From Nocardioides sp. zg-DK7169 (GTDB lineage Bacteria > Actinomycetota > Actinomycetes > Propionibacteriales > Nocardioidaceae): a stretch of 64,000 nucleotides of DNA. Positions 33,949 to 44,000 of the stretch are shown in pieces (position 1 is the stretch's first letter; each line of letters begins with the position of its first letter). The stretch spans positions 310,001-374,000 of the forward strand of contig NZ_JABJRA010000002.1 of assembly GCF_013155365.1 (NCBI RefSeq), in the 5' to 3' direction. Under the pieces are notes generated by a model that was not told where the DNA came from, ran no database searches, and worked only from the letters and a program-made list of their open reading frames with translations. The position numbers were made by a program, and so were the translations under genes.

Positions 33949-35939
33949 TGTGCACCTGCAACGTCGGCGTGACCGCCACGCCTGACGCGCCCGTGCCGAA
34001 CGAGGGCGGGAGCCGTCGCGCGCCCACCCAGTTCCCCTTCGGCCCGCTCACCGCCGACGCCGGCGCCAGCGCCGACCCGGTCCTCGTCGAGATCGTCCAG
34101 GGCTCCCTGGCCGCGGTCGAGATGGAGGTCGAGACGGCCATCGGGCGCACCTCGCGCAGCCCGATGATCCGCGACGCCCACGACTTCCGCGCCGGCATCC
34201 ACGACCGCCGACTGCGCAAGCTGACCGGCCGCTCCTACTCCGCGCTCGTGCACCCGGTCGCCCGGGACTTCCCGATCGAGGAGATGCGCGAGGGCGACGT
34301 CTTCTTCCACAACGACGTCTACCTCTCCGAGGGCGGCATCGGCCACCTGCCCGACCTCTGCGTCACCGTCCCGGTCTTCGCCGGGCCGGAGGGCGAGCGG
34401 CGCGTGGTCGCGTTCGTGCAGGCGTTCGGCCACCACGACGACATCGGCGGCGCGGTCCCCGGCTCGATGCCAAGCGCCGCGACCAGCGTCTTCGAGGAGG
34501 GCCTCGCCGTCCCGCCGATCCGGCTGTGGGACGCCGGCGTGCCCAACCGGGCCGCGCTCAGCATCATGACCCGCAACTCCCGGATGCCCGACTCGCTGGC
34601 CGCCGACCTGGACGCCGAGTGCTCGGCGTGCCTGATGGGGGCGCGCCGGCTCGGCGAGCTCTTCGACCGCTACGGCATCGAGACCGTCGAGTCCTGCTTC
34701 GACGCGATCATCGAGCGGACCACCGCGACGTACCGCCGCGAGATCCTCTCCAAGATCCCGGTCGGGTCGTGGGTGTGGGAGGACTACGCCGAGCACGACG
34801 GCGTCGAGGAGCCGCAGCTGCACACCCAGCGGATCACGCTGACGCGCACCGCGGCCGACGACCCCGAGGGCGAGCGGCTGATCATCGACTTCGACGGCAC
34901 CGGTCCGCAGGCCAAGGGCCCGATCAACCACTGCGGCGACTACAGCGACGGCGTCTTCCTCAAGAAGTGGCTCGCGCCGATCCTGCGCAACCTCGCCGAC
35001 ACCCCCGAGCGGATGGCCGAGCTCGACGTCAACGAGGGCATCGTGCCGCTCATCGAGATGCGCTTCCCGCCGCCGGGCACGCTGCTGACGCCGGTCTTCC
35101 CGGCGCCGACCAACGCGCGCACCTTCGTGATCCTGCGGCTGCTGGGCGTGCTGGCCGGCGTGGTCGCCAAGGCGGTCGACGGCAAGATGCCGGCCGACCA
35201 GGAGACGATCCGCTACACCGGCGTGTACGGCGACGACCTCGACGGCCGCCCGTACCTGATGCGCGAGGTGCTCGGCGGCGGCTCGGGTGGTCGCTACTAC
35301 GCCGACGGCGAGGACACCATCCACGTCGTCCCGGACAGCCGCAACCTGCCCAGCGAGTTCACCGAGGCGCGCTTCCCGTTCCGGGTCGAGGCGCTGACGC
35401 TGGCCACGGACTCCGGCGGCGCCGGCAAGTTCCGCGGCGGTCTGGGCTATGAGAAGCACATCCGGATGCTCAAGGACGCGCACTTCATGTCCATCGCGGA
35501 CCGCTCGATCCTGGCCTGCTGGGGCGTGAAGGGCGGCAAGGCGGGGCGGCCCTTCGAGGTCGTCATCGACCCGGGCGGCCCCCACGAGCGCGAGGTCGAC
35601 GCCCTCGCCGACGCCGAGGAGATCAAGGCCGGCGAGGTGGTCCGGATCCGGACGACCGGCGGTGGCGGCTGGGGCGACCCGCTCGAGCGCGACCCCGAGC
35701 TCGTGGTGCGCGACGTGGTGTGGCGCAAGGTCTCCGAGCACGCCGCGCTCGGCGACTACGGCGTGGTGCTCACCGGCTCGGTCGAGGACGACACGTTGTC
35801 CTACGACGCCGAGGCCACCGCCGCCGAGCGGGCCTCGCGGGCCGCACAGCAGGGCGCGGAGGAGCCGTTCTTCGACCGGGGCCCGGGCTACGCCCACCTC
35901 GCCGAGGGCGCGGCGTTCGCCGCGGTCGACCTGGTCTGA
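33948..35939 (+). CDS. Hydantoinase B / oxoprolinase-type subunit
   Basis: 663 residues. Family segments are ETAIGRTSRSPMIRDAHDF, GDVFFHNDVYLSEGGIGHLPDLCV and RTTGGGGWGDPLERDPE at the end. It pairs with the A subunit in ATP-dependent ring or amide cleavage. An unusual N-terminal extension starts MCTCNVGV with two cysteines. The C-terminal 90 residues after GDPLERDPELVVRDV are also family-typical. Starts with the A of the TGA stop of the A subunit. Confidence 0.9.
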   Translation: MCTCNVGVTATPDAPVPNEGGSRRAPTQFPFGPLTADAGASADPVLVEIVQGSLAAVEMEVETAIGRTSRSPMIRDAHDFRAGIHDRRLRKLTGRSYSALVHPVARDFPIEEMREGDVFFHNDVYLSEGGIGHLPDLCVTVPVFAGPEGERRVVAFVQAFGHHDDIGGAVPGSMPSAATSVFEEGLAVPPIRLWDAGVPNRAALSIMTRNSRMPDSLAADLDAECSACLMGARRLGELFDRYGIETVESCFDAIIERTTATYRREILSKIPVGSWVWEDYAEHDGVEEPQLHTQRITLTRTAADDPEGERLIIDFDGTGPQAKGPINHCGDYSDGVFLKKWLAPILRNLADTPERMAELDVNEGIVPLIEMRFPPPGTLLTPVFPAPTNARTFVILRLLGVLAGVVAKAVDGKMPADQETIRYTGVYGDDLDGRPYLMREVLGGGSGGRYYADGEDTIHVVPDSRNLPSEFTEARFPFRVEALTLATDSGGAGKFRGGLGYEKHIRMLKDAHFMSIADRSILACWGVKGGKAGRPFEVVIDPGGPHEREVDALADAEEIKAGEVVRIRTTGGGGWGDPLERDPELVVRDVVWRKVSEHAALGDYGVVLTGSVEDDTLSYDAEATAAERASRAAQQGAEEPFFDRGPGYAHLAEGAAFAAVDLV

Positions 35940-35953
35940 GGACGGGGAGGACG

Positions 35954-36694
35954 ATGACGCGCGTCGCGGTCCTCGGAGGGCACGGCAAGACCGGACGGTC
36001 GGTCGTGGCCGCCCTCGAGGGCCGCGGCGCCGTCGGCGTGCCGCTGGGGCGGGCCGACTGGCCCGACCTGGCCGGCGCGCTGCGCGGCTGCGCGGCGGCG
36101 TACCTCGTCGCGCCCAACCTGCACCCCGACGAGCCGGCGTACGTCGCGGCCGCGCTCGACGCGGCCCGGGCGGCGGGTGTGCACCGGATCGGCTACCACT
36201 CCGTCGCCTCGCCGTACGCGCCGTCGCTGCCGCACCACGTCGGCAAGGCGGTGGCCGAGGACCTGGTGCGCCGCTCCGGGCTGGACTGGACGATCCTCCA
36301 GCCGGGCGCCTACCTGCAGAACCTCGACCTCGCCGACCCGGCCCGGCCGGTGCGCCTGGCCTACCGCTCCGACGCGCCGTTCGGCTTCGCCGACCTGCAC
36401 GAGGTGGGGGAGGCGGTCGCCACCGTGCTGCTGGAGCCAGGCCACGAGGGGGCGACCTACGAGCTGGCCACGCGGCGCACCAGCGTCGCCGAGCTGGCCG
36501 CGGAGGCCGGCGTCGGTGTCGAGGTGGTGGACCCGCAGGAGTGGGCCGCCACCGACGGCGCCGCGCTGGGCGAGCGCGAGCGGGAGTGGCTGCTGGCGAT
36601 GTTCGCCTACTACGACCGCCACGGCCTCCCGGTCGGGACCGTGCCGCTCTCGGCGCTGCTGGGGCGCGACGCGGAGGCCGCGCGGCGCGCATGA
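35954..36694 (+). CDS. NmrA-like NAD(P)-binding protein
   Basis: 246 residues with a Rossmann fold. VAVLGGHGKTGRSVVAALEGRG (in two parts) is the dinucleotide-binding start; HRIGYHSVASPYAPSLPHHVGKAVAEDLVRRSGLDWTILQPGAYLQNL in pieces is typical of NmrA/HSCARG-like atypical SDRs that lack the Tyr-Lys pair in its usual place. Role unknown: redox sensing or reduction. The ATG at 35954 has GGGGAGG 4 bases upstream. It follows hydantoinase B by 14 bases and precedes an SDR by 7, so it belongs to that operon. Confidence 0.8.
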   Translation: MTRVAVLGGHGKTGRSVVAALEGRGAVGVPLGRADWPDLAGALRGCAAAYLVAPNLHPDEPAYVAAALDAARAAGVHRIGYHSVASPYAPSLPHHVGKAVAEDLVRRSGLDWTILQPGAYLQNLDLADPARPVRLAYRSDAPFGFADLHEVGEAVATVLLEPGHEGATYELATRRTSVAELAAEAGVGVEVVDPQEWAATDGAALGEREREWLLAMFAYYDRHGLPVGTVPLSALLGRDAEAARRA

Positions 36695-36701
36695 TGGCGC
36701 G

Positions 36702-37451
36702 ATGAGCCCTCGCCCCCTGAGCGTCATCACCGGCGGCACCCGCGGCATCGGCGCGGCCACCGCGCTGCGTCTCGCCGCCGACGGCCACGACCTGGTGCTC
36801 GGCTTCCGCGAGGACACCGAGGCCGCCGAGGAGTGCCGCCTGGCGGTGGAGGACGCGGGGGCGCGCTGCCAGCTGGTGCGCGTGGACGTGACCGAGCCCG
36901 GCGGGATCGAGCGGCTCTTCGCCCACGCCGCCGAGCACGGCACGGTCACCGGGGTGGTCAACTGCGCCGGCGCGACGTTCCGGCTCGCGACGCTCGCCGA
37001 GACGCCCGTCCACGTGATCCACGACAGCGTCGCGCTCAACCTCAGCGCGGCGCTGCTGTGCGCACGGGCCGCGGTCCACGCCATGGGCACGACGTACGGC
37101 GGGCGCGGCGGGGTGCTGGTCAACCTGAGCTCGGCGGCCGCGACCCTGGGCGCGCCGGGGGAGTACGTCCACTACGCCGCCGCCAAGGCCGGCGTCGACG
37201 CGCTCACCGTCGGGCTCGCCCAGGAGGTGGCCGCCGACGGGGTCCGGGTGGTGGCGGTCGCGCCCGGCATCATCCGCACCGGCATCCACGCTGCCGCCGG
37301 CGACGCCGGGCGTGCCGAGCGCGTCGGTGCCCAGGTGCCGCTCGGCCGGGCCGGGGACCCCGCGGAGGTCGCTGACGCGATCGCCTGGCTGATGAGCCCC
37401 GAGGCGTCCTACGTCACCGGCACCACGCTGCGCGTGGGCGGCGGGCGCTGA
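36702..37451 (+). CDS. SDR family oxidoreductase
   Basis: 249 residues. ITGGTRGIGAATALRLA is the cofactor loop, NCAGATF the NAG-like motif, NLSSAAATLG holds the catalytic Ser and YVHYAAAKAG the Tyr and Lys. PGIIRTGIHAAAGDAGRAERVGAQVPLGRAGDPAEVADA and the end SYVTGTTLRVGGGR are typical of FabG-like enzymes. Substrate unknown. Last gene of the hydantoinase operon. Confidence 0.88.
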   Translation: MSPRPLSVITGGTRGIGAATALRLAADGHDLVLGFREDTEAAEECRLAVEDAGARCQLVRVDVTEPGGIERLFAHAAEHGTVTGVVNCAGATFRLATLAETPVHVIHDSVALNLSAALLCARAAVHAMGTTYGGRGGVLVNLSSAAATLGAPGEYVHYAAAKAGVDALTVGLAQEVAADGVRVVAVAPGIIRTGIHAAAGDAGRAERVGAQVPLGRAGDPAEVADAIAWLMSPEASYVTGTTLRVGGGR

Positions 37452-37479
37452 GCGGGTGGTCCGGCTCACCGCCGCTGCG

Positions 37480-37485
37480 TAGCCT
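37480..37485 (+). promoter_or_regulatory. -10 element TAGCCT, leaderless start of selO
   Basis: TAGCCT ends 6 bases before the GTG at 37492; no ribosome site is present. Confidence 0.5.
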
Positions 37486-37491
37486 CGTGGT

Positions 37492-38994
37492 GTGAGCACC
37501 GCACCCAGCACCAACCTCCTCGACGACCGCTACGCCCGCGAGCTGCCCGAGCTGGTGCTGGAGTGGTCCGCCCAGGAGGCCACCGAGCCCCGGCTGCTGG
37601 TGCTCGACGACGACCTCGCCCGCGACCTCGGGCTGGACCCGGAGTGGCTGCGCACCGAGGAGGGGACCCGCTTCCTGACCGGCGCCGCGCTGCCCGACGG
37701 CGTCCGGCCGGTGGCGCAGGCCTACGCCGGGCACCAGTTCGGCGGCTACTCCCCGCGGCTGGGCGACGGCCGCGCGCTGCTGCTCGGCGAGCTGCGCGAC
37801 TCCGCCGGCCGACGGCGCGACCTGCACCTCAAGGGCTCGGGTCGTACGCCGTTCGCGCGCGGCGGCGACGGCCTCGCCGCCGTCGGCCCGATGCTGCGCG
37901 AGCACGTCGTGAGCACCGCCCTGCACGCGCTCGGGGTGCCCACCACGCGAGCGCTCGCCGTGGTGGCGACAGGCGCCGCGGTGCAGCGCGAGACGGTGCT
38001 GCCCGGCGCGGTGCTGGCCCGGGTCGCCGCCAGCCACCTGCGGGTCGGGACCTTCCAGTACGCCCGCGCCACCGATGACGTCGAGCTGCTGCGGCGCCTC
38101 GCCGACCACGCGATCGAGCGCCACCACCCGGCGGCGCGCGAGGCCGAGCAGCCCTACCTCGCCCTGCTGGAGTCGGTCGCCGTCGCGCAGGCCGAGCTGG
38201 TCGCGCACTGGATGATGATCGGCTTCGTCCACGGCGTGCTGAACACCGACAACGTGACGATCTCGGGGGAGAGCATCGACTTCGGCCCGTGCGCGTTCCT
38301 CGACGCCTACGACCCGGCGACGGTCTTCAGCTCCATCGACACAGGCGGCCGCTACGCCTTCGGCAACCAGCCGGCCGTGACCCAGTGGAACCTGGCGCGC
38401 TTCGCCGAGACGCTGCTGCCGCTGCTCGACGACGACCAGGAGCGCGCCGTCGGGATCGCGACCGAGGCGCTCGGCGTCTTCGGCACCTCCTACGTCGCCG
38501 CCTGGGCGCGCGGGATGCGGGGCAAGCTGGGGCTCGCCGGTCCCGACGCTGGCCCCGACGCGGGCCCCGACGCGGGTGGCGCGCTGGACGACGAGGCGGT
38601 CATCGACCTCGGCCAGGCGCTGCTGGAGCTGCTGCACAGCGGCCACGTCGACTTCACCGGCGCGTTCCGGGCGCTGGGGCAGGCCGCTCGCGGCGACCGG
38701 GAGGCGTTCCGCGAGCTGGTCCTCGACCTGCCCGCCGCGGACGCGTGGCTGGAGCGGTGGCTGGAGCTGGGTCCCGACGCCGACGCGATGGACCGGGTCA
38801 ACCCCGTCTACATCCCCCGCAACCACCTCGTCGAGGAGGCCCTCGACGCCGCGACCGCCGGCGACCTCGACCCGCTGCACCGCCTCGTGGACGCGGTCTC
38901 GCGGCCCTTCGACGTACGCCCCGGCCTGGAGCGGTACGCCGCCCCCGCCCCCGAGGGGTTCGGGGACACCTTCCAGACGTTCTGCGGGACCTGA
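37492..38994 (+). CDS. selO: SelO/YdiU protein adenylyltransferase (AMPylating pseudokinase)
   Basis: 500 residues. It transfers AMP to protein side chains using ATP bound in a flipped kinase-like site. Family segments are [25 protein letters not shown] in pieces, [60 protein letters not shown] (catalytic loop and metal Asp) and the C-terminal FQTFCGT, where some homologues carry selenocysteine. The penultimate motif Cys is a normal TGC. A short GPDA repeat (about residues 351-362) sits in a loop. Converges with the LuxR-type gene 13 bases downstream. Confidence 0.93.
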   Translation: MSTAPSTNLLDDRYARELPELVLEWSAQEATEPRLLVLDDDLARDLGLDPEWLRTEEGTRFLTGAALPDGVRPVAQAYAGHQFGGYSPRLGDGRALLLGELRDSAGRRRDLHLKGSGRTPFARGGDGLAAVGPMLREHVVSTALHALGVPTTRALAVVATGAAVQRETVLPGAVLARVAASHLRVGTFQYARATDDVELLRRLADHAIERHHPAAREAEQPYLALLESVAVAQAELVAHWMMIGFVHGVLNTDNVTISGESIDFGPCAFLDAYDPATVFSSIDTGGRYAFGNQPAVTQWNLARFAETLLPLLDDDQERAVGIATEALGVFGTSYVAAWARGMRGKLGLAGPDAGPDAGPDAGGALDDEAVIDLGQALLELLHSGHVDFTGAFRALGQAARGDREAFRELVLDLPAADAWLERWLELGPDADAMDRVNPVYIPRNHLVEEALDAATAGDLDPLHRLVDAVSRPFDVRPGLERYAAPAPEGFGDTFQTFCGT

Positions 38995-39007
38995 GGGCGC
39001 GCACCAC

Positions 39008-39652
39008 CTACGGCTCGATCAGCCCCGCCCGGATCGCGTAGCGGGTCAGCTGGGTGCGGTCGCGCATGCCGAGCTTGGCGAGGATGTTGGCGCGGTGGCG
39101 CTCGACGGTGCGGGGGCTGATCACCAGCGCCTCGGCGATCTCGCGGGAGGAGGAGCCCTCGGCGATCAGCTTCAGCACCTGGTCCTCGCGCTCGGTGAGC
39201 ACCGTCTCGGGCACCCGCTCGCCGCGGCGCAGCCGCCCGAGGTAGTCGCGCACCAGCGTCCCCATCGCACCGGGATAGACGAACGCCTCGCCGCGCATGG
39301 CCGCGCGGACCGCACCGACCAGGTCCTCGTCGGCGACCGACTTCAGCACGTAGCCGCTGGCGCCCAGACGCAGCGACTCGAAGAAGTACTGCTCGTTGTC
39401 GTGCATCGACAGCATCAGCACCCGCGGCGGCTCGCGGCGCCGGGCGATCTCGCGCGCCGCCTGGAGCCCGGTGCTGCGCGGCATCGCGATGTCGAGGACC
39501 ACCAGGTCGACCTCGGTGGTGCGCAGCAGCCGCACCGCCTCCTCGCCGTCCCCGGCCTCCGCCACCACCGTGAGGTCGGGCTCCTGCTCCAGGATCAGGC
39601 GTACGCCGCGGCGCACCAGCGCGTGGTCGTCGGCCAGCAGGATCCGGGTCAC
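39008..39652 (-). CDS. NarL/LuxR-type response regulator
   Basis: 214 residues. Receiver domain 1-120: acidic pocket LADDHALVRRG, phospho-acceptor Asp in LVVLDIAMPRSTG, and Lys in GYVLKSVADEDL. The HTH LuxR domain is near 148-210: LTEREDQVLKLIAEGSSSREIAEALV, then SPRTVERHRANILAKLGM. The GTG start overlaps the TGA of the histidine kinase gene (GTGA), so both are translated together. The target genes are unknown; the secreted peptidase gene diverges from the pair. Confidence 0.93.
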   Translation of the reverse strand: MTRILLADDHALVRRGVRLILEQEPDLTVVAEAGDGEEAVRLLRTTEVDLVVLDIAMPRSTGLQAAREIARRREPPRVLMLSMHDNEQYFFESLRLGASGYVLKSVADEDLVGAVRAAMRGEAFVYPGAMGTLVRDYLGRLRRGERVPETVLTEREDQVLKLIAEGSSSREIAEALVISPRTVERHRANILAKLGMRDRTQLTRYAIRAGLIEP

Positions 39653-40686
39653 GGCCGCACCGTCCCCGCCGCGTGCCCCACCGGCACCACCAGCCTGACC
39701 AGCGTGCCCGCCCCCGCGCCGCCCTCGACCGAGAGGGTGCCGCCGACCAGCAGCGCGCGCTCCCGCATGCCGCTCACCCCGGCGCCCGCGCGGATCGACC
39801 CCGGGCCGTCGCGCCCGTCGTCGCACACCTCCAGCACCACCGACTCGCCCAGCCGGGTCAGCGAGACCTCGACGTGCTGCGCGCCCGAGTGCCGGGCGGC
39901 GTTGGTCAGCGCCTCCTGCGCGACCCGGTAGACGACCAGCTCCACGTCGGGCCCCAAGGGCGGCAGCCCGGGCGCGACCGAGCGTCGCACCAGCGCGGTG
40001 CCGTGCGCCTCGAACTCGCTGCACAGCGCGGCCAGCGCGCTGGCCAGCCCCAGGTCGTCGAGCACCCCGGGGCGCAGCTGCCGCGCCACCCGTCGTACGT
40101 CGTCGAGCGCGGCGCGGGTGCTGTCGCGCACCAGCTGCAGCTCGGGGATCAGATCCGCGGGCGCGTGCTGCTGGACCTGCTTGAGCCCCAGCAGCACCAC
40201 GGTCAGGCTCTGGCCGACCTGGTCGTGCAGCTCCTGGGCGATGCGGCGCCGCTCCGCCTCCTGGGCGGCCAGCGCCCGGGCGCTGCTGGCGCGCTGCTCG
40301 GCCTCGAGCCGGTCCAGCATCGCGTTGGCGCCGTGCACCAGCTGGGCGCCCGCGCCCTCGCCCGGGTCGTCGAGGCGGTCGCCGGGGCGCATCCGCTCGA
40401 CCCGGGCCATCTGGCGCACCACCCGGTCGACCGGGGCGAGGGAGGCGCGCAGCAGCAGCCCGTCGAGCACCAGCACGACGCCGAGGCCGAGCAGGACGGC
40501 CACCGCCTCGGCCCGCGCCACCTCCGGCGACACCCGGGCGGGGGAGAGGAGCAGGACCAGCGTGGCCGCGGCGAGCACCGCGCCGTTGACCAGGCAGACC
40601 TGCCAGAGCAGCGGCATCCTCGCGAGCAGTCTCGGGGAGCGCACGCCGACAGCGTGGCCCACGCCCGCGCCGCTGTCACCCCTCAT
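39649..40686 (-). CDS. NarL-type sensor histidine kinase (HisKA_3)
   Basis: 345 residues. Two hydrophobic helices near residues 25-45 and 58-78 anchor it, with almost no outer loop, so the signal is likely sensed in or at the membrane. A HAMP-like linker leads to the dimer helix with the phospho-His in ERRRIAQELHDQVGQSLT, then the ATPase domain with ALTNAARHSGA (N box), VCDDGRDG and GVSGMRERALLVGG (G boxes). The ATG at 40686 is chosen; an internal start near MPLLWQVCL would remove part of the first helix lead. It forms a pair with the response regulator. Confidence 0.9.
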   Translation of the reverse strand: MRGDSGAGVGHAVGVRSPRLLARMPLLWQVCLVNGAVLAAATLVLLLSPARVSPEVARAEAVAVLLGLGVVLVLDGLLLRASLAPVDRVVRQMARVERMRPGDRLDDPGEGAGAQLVHGANAMLDRLEAEQRASSARALAAQEAERRRIAQELHDQVGQSLTVVLLGLKQVQQHAPADLIPELQLVRDSTRAALDDVRRVARQLRPGVLDDLGLASALAALCSEFEAHGTALVRRSVAPGLPPLGPDVELVVYRVAQEALTNAARHSGAQHVEVSLTRLGESVVLEVCDDGRDGPGSIRAGAGVSGMRERALLVGGTLSVEGGAGAGTLVRLVVPVGHAAGTVRP

Positions 40687-40744
40687 CGCGGCCGGCGCTC
40701 GCGGAGGCCACGCGGACCACCCATGCGGACAGCCCTGCGGGTAG

Positions 40745-40777
40745 CCCGCGAATGGCCCGCGAATGGCCCGCGAATGG
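40745..40777. repeat. Three tandem CCCGCGAATGG units
   Basis: Exact 11-base copies at 40745-40755, 40756-40766 and 40767-40777. The last one runs into the near-palindrome at 40772. Confidence 0.8.
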
Positions 40778-40793
40778 GTGGCAGCCACCATTC
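40772..40793. promoter_or_regulatory. Near-palindromic 22-base motif, copy 1
   Basis: GAATGGGTGG and GCCACCATTC flank CA, an inverted repeat with one unpaired G. A copy with 18 of 22 bases equal lies at 44421-44442. Copy 1 precedes the M14 peptidase gene, copy 2 the antiporter gene. Confidence 0.45.
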
Positions 40794-41054
40794 CGCCGCG
40801 GCCCGCCGGGTCCGAGGATCGGGACGTCGGCCGCACTGGCGATCAGCAGCGCACGGCGGGACGGACCGGGCCCCCGGTCCGCCTCCCCCCGGACCGCACT
40901 GATCGCCCGGGGGGCCGACGCCAACCGGCCCCGGCAATCCGGGCGAGTCTCCCCGTTCCTGCGGACAGGACGGTGGGCGGTCCGCCAGTCTGACGACCGG
41001 CGCGAGTCTCTTTCCGGCGCGCCGTCCCCCCGCCCCCCAGAGAAAGAGCTCCCC

Positions 41055-44000
41055 GTGACCACTTCACGTGCGCTGGTCGGCCTGACCGGCCTCGCGCTGG
41101 CGGCCTCGATGGCCGCCGTCCCCTCACCTGCGACGGCGCTCCCGCCGTCCGGTCCCACCGCCGCGGACCCCCGCGGCTCCAGCGAGGGCCGTGGCCCCGA
41201 CACCGCCAGGCGGGTCGACCCGGTCGAGCGGGCCGAGGTCGCCCGCGCGGCGGCCGCAGCCCCGGTCGCCGGCGACCCGCTGGAGATGCCGACGTCGTAC
41301 CCCTTCCAGCCGCGGCTGCGCCTCTACCGCGACAACCCCGACGACGCCGCGCACACCGCGGCGCTGCTGGGCCACCCCGACCTGGCGCCGCGCCTGACGG
41401 AGCTGATGAAGGTCAGCGACCGGATCTCGGTGCAGGTGGTCGGCCAGTCCACCGAGGGCCGCGACCTCTACCTGGTCACCCTCACCGCACCCGAGCGGCC
41501 CGAGGACACCGCCCAGCAGACGGCCTGGCGCGAGCGGATCAAGAACGACCCGGACGCGGCGGCCACCGACCGGGAGCTGCTCGCCCAGTACAAGACGCCG
41601 ATCTGGATCAGCAACAACATCCACGGCAACGAGTGGGAGGGCACCGACGGCGCGCTGCGCTACATCGAGCACCTCGCCACCGCGCCGCTCTCCGAGGTGG
41701 GCGGGATCCTGCGCAACAACCGGATCTACTTCTCCCCGTCGCTCAACCCGGACGGGCGCACCAACGCGACCCGGGCCACCGCCCTCGGCCTGGACCCCAA
41801 CCGCGACATGATCACCAACACCACGCCGGAGACCCGCTCCTTCATCCGCACGGCGCAGGCGATCCAGCCGATCTACGCCGCGGACTTCCACGGCTACACC
41901 AGCGTGCTCCAGCTCGAGCCGTGCGGCCCGCCGCACGGCTCGAACTACGAGTACGACCTCTACATCCCGCACAACTACGCGCTGTCGCTGGCCGTGGAGG
42001 AGAAGGTCGTCGACGCCGCCATCCCCGGCAACACCTACTACAACGTCGAGACCGGGCAGGTGGTCGCGGAGAACACCGGCCCCGAGACCGCACACGTCAA
42101 GATCCCCTACCGCGACACCCCGGACGGCTGGGACGACTTCCCGCCGATCTTCACCGCGCAGTACGCCGCGTTCTACGGCGCCGCCAGTGCGACCGTCGAG
42201 CTCCCGCTCACCCGCGGTGCCGCGGGCGGGCGGCAGACGCCGGAGCGCGCCGCGGTCAACGTGGCCGTCGCCCAGGAGACCATGGAGGGGATCGTGGAGT
42301 ACCTCGACGACTCCACCCACGCCCGGGAGATGCTGCTCAACCAGATCGAGACCTTCCGGCGCGGGGTCGCCGGCGAGCCCAAGACCACGCTGACCGAGGC
42401 CGGGGTGGACGCCGTGCCCGGGCCCGACCAGTGGAAGGAGCTGTGGGACGTCGTCGACGACCAGGAGCCGGTGACCCTGCCGCGCGCCTACGTGATCCCG
42501 AGGGGCGAGGGCCAGCGCTCGGCCAGTGACGCCTCCCGGCTGGTGCGCCAGCTGCTGCTGCACGACATCGAGGTCGCCACGCTCGACGCTGCGGTGAGCG
42601 TCGGCGGCACGACGTACCCGGCCGGCTCGTGGGTGGTCGACATGCACCAGCCGCTGCGCGGCCTGGCCAACTCGCTGCTCGACCTCGGGGACGACATCTC
42701 CCCGAAGGTGCCCTCGATGTACGACATCTCCGCGTGGAGCTGGTCCTACCTGTGGGGCGCCACGGTCGACAAGGTCGGCCTGACCACCGACGCCCCGCTC
42801 GGCGCGACGACGCCGATCGACGCCCCGGCGCCGCAGGCCTCCGTGCCCGACGAGGCGGAGCACCTCAGCCTCGAGCTCGCCGGCGTCGCCGACTTCCAGG
42901 CGCTCAACGCGCTCCTGGAGGAGGGTGTGGCGGTGTCCATGCTCGAGGACGGCGCCGCGATCGTCGGTCCCGAGGGGTACGACGAGGCGGCCGCCGCCGC
43001 ACAGGAGCACGACGTCGCCTTCGAGGCGGCCACCGCGGAGCAGCTCGACGCGCTCGACGACGAGGGCACCCGGGGCCTGCAGGACCTGACGATCGCCTAC
43101 GTCGGCACCCAGGACGACCGGCTCTCGCTCACCGAGCTCGGGTTCGACGACCTCCTCCAGGTGACCGCGGCCTCGCTGGAGACCGCGCCCGCCCAGCTCG
43201 ACGACGTCGACGCGCTGTGGATCGGCGCCGGGTTCAACCCGGCGGCCGGCTCGGCGGCCCGCACCCGGGTCCAGGCCTTCGTCGACGGCGGCGGGGCCCT
43301 CGTGGGTCGCAGCACCGCTGCGTTCGCCGCCGCGCAGTCCTTCGGGCTGCTCACCGGCACCGCGGTGTCCGGCAACCGTTCGGGCAACGGCATCGTCGCC
43401 GTGGACACCCCCGCGGACTCGCTGCTCGCGGCGCACCCGCAGGACACCTCGTTCATCTACCCCGCCGCGTGGTTCACGGGGCTGGGCGAGGGCGTGAAGG
43501 TCGAGCAGCGCTATGCCGCGGACCCGCTGCTGGCGGGCCACTGGCGCCAGTCCCCGGACGGCGCGAGCGGTCCGGTGCTCGACGGTCCGGCCAGCGCCGC
43601 GGGGCAGGCCTCGGTGGTCTCCGCCGAGGCGGCCTCGGGTGCTCGCACGGTGGTCTTCGGCACCTCGGTGTTCTTCCGCAACCACCCCAAGGGCGGGCTG
43701 AGCCAGGCGGCCACCGCGCTGTTCTGGGCGGCTCCGGCCGGCACCGGGGTCTCCGCCCCGGGCGAGGCCGGTGTCACGGTCACGCAGGTCGCGAAGGCGA
43801 CCTACCCGCGGGCCGCGAGCGTCAAGGTGAGCACCACCGGCGCCGACGGCCCGCTGGACGGCACCGTCGAGCTGCTGGTCGACGGACGGGTCGCCGCCAC
43901 CGGCACCACCTCCGGCGGCACGGCGTCGCTGCGGCTGCCCGGGCTGCGTCCCGGCGCCACCTCGGTGCTCGCGCGGTTCACCCCGAGCGACACGGCGTAC

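Larger units (their letters stand above)
40687..41054. other. 368-base divergent intergenic region
   Basis: The gap between the kinase and the M14 peptidase holds no credible gene. It contains three 11-bp tandem units (40745-40777), a 22-base near-palindrome (40772-40793) that recurs at 44421, a hairpin GGACCGGG-CC-CCCGGTCC (40863-40880) and two direct copies of GCGAGTCTC (40943-40951, 41002-41010). These look like control sites or an untranslated leader for the peptidase gene. Confidence 0.6.
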
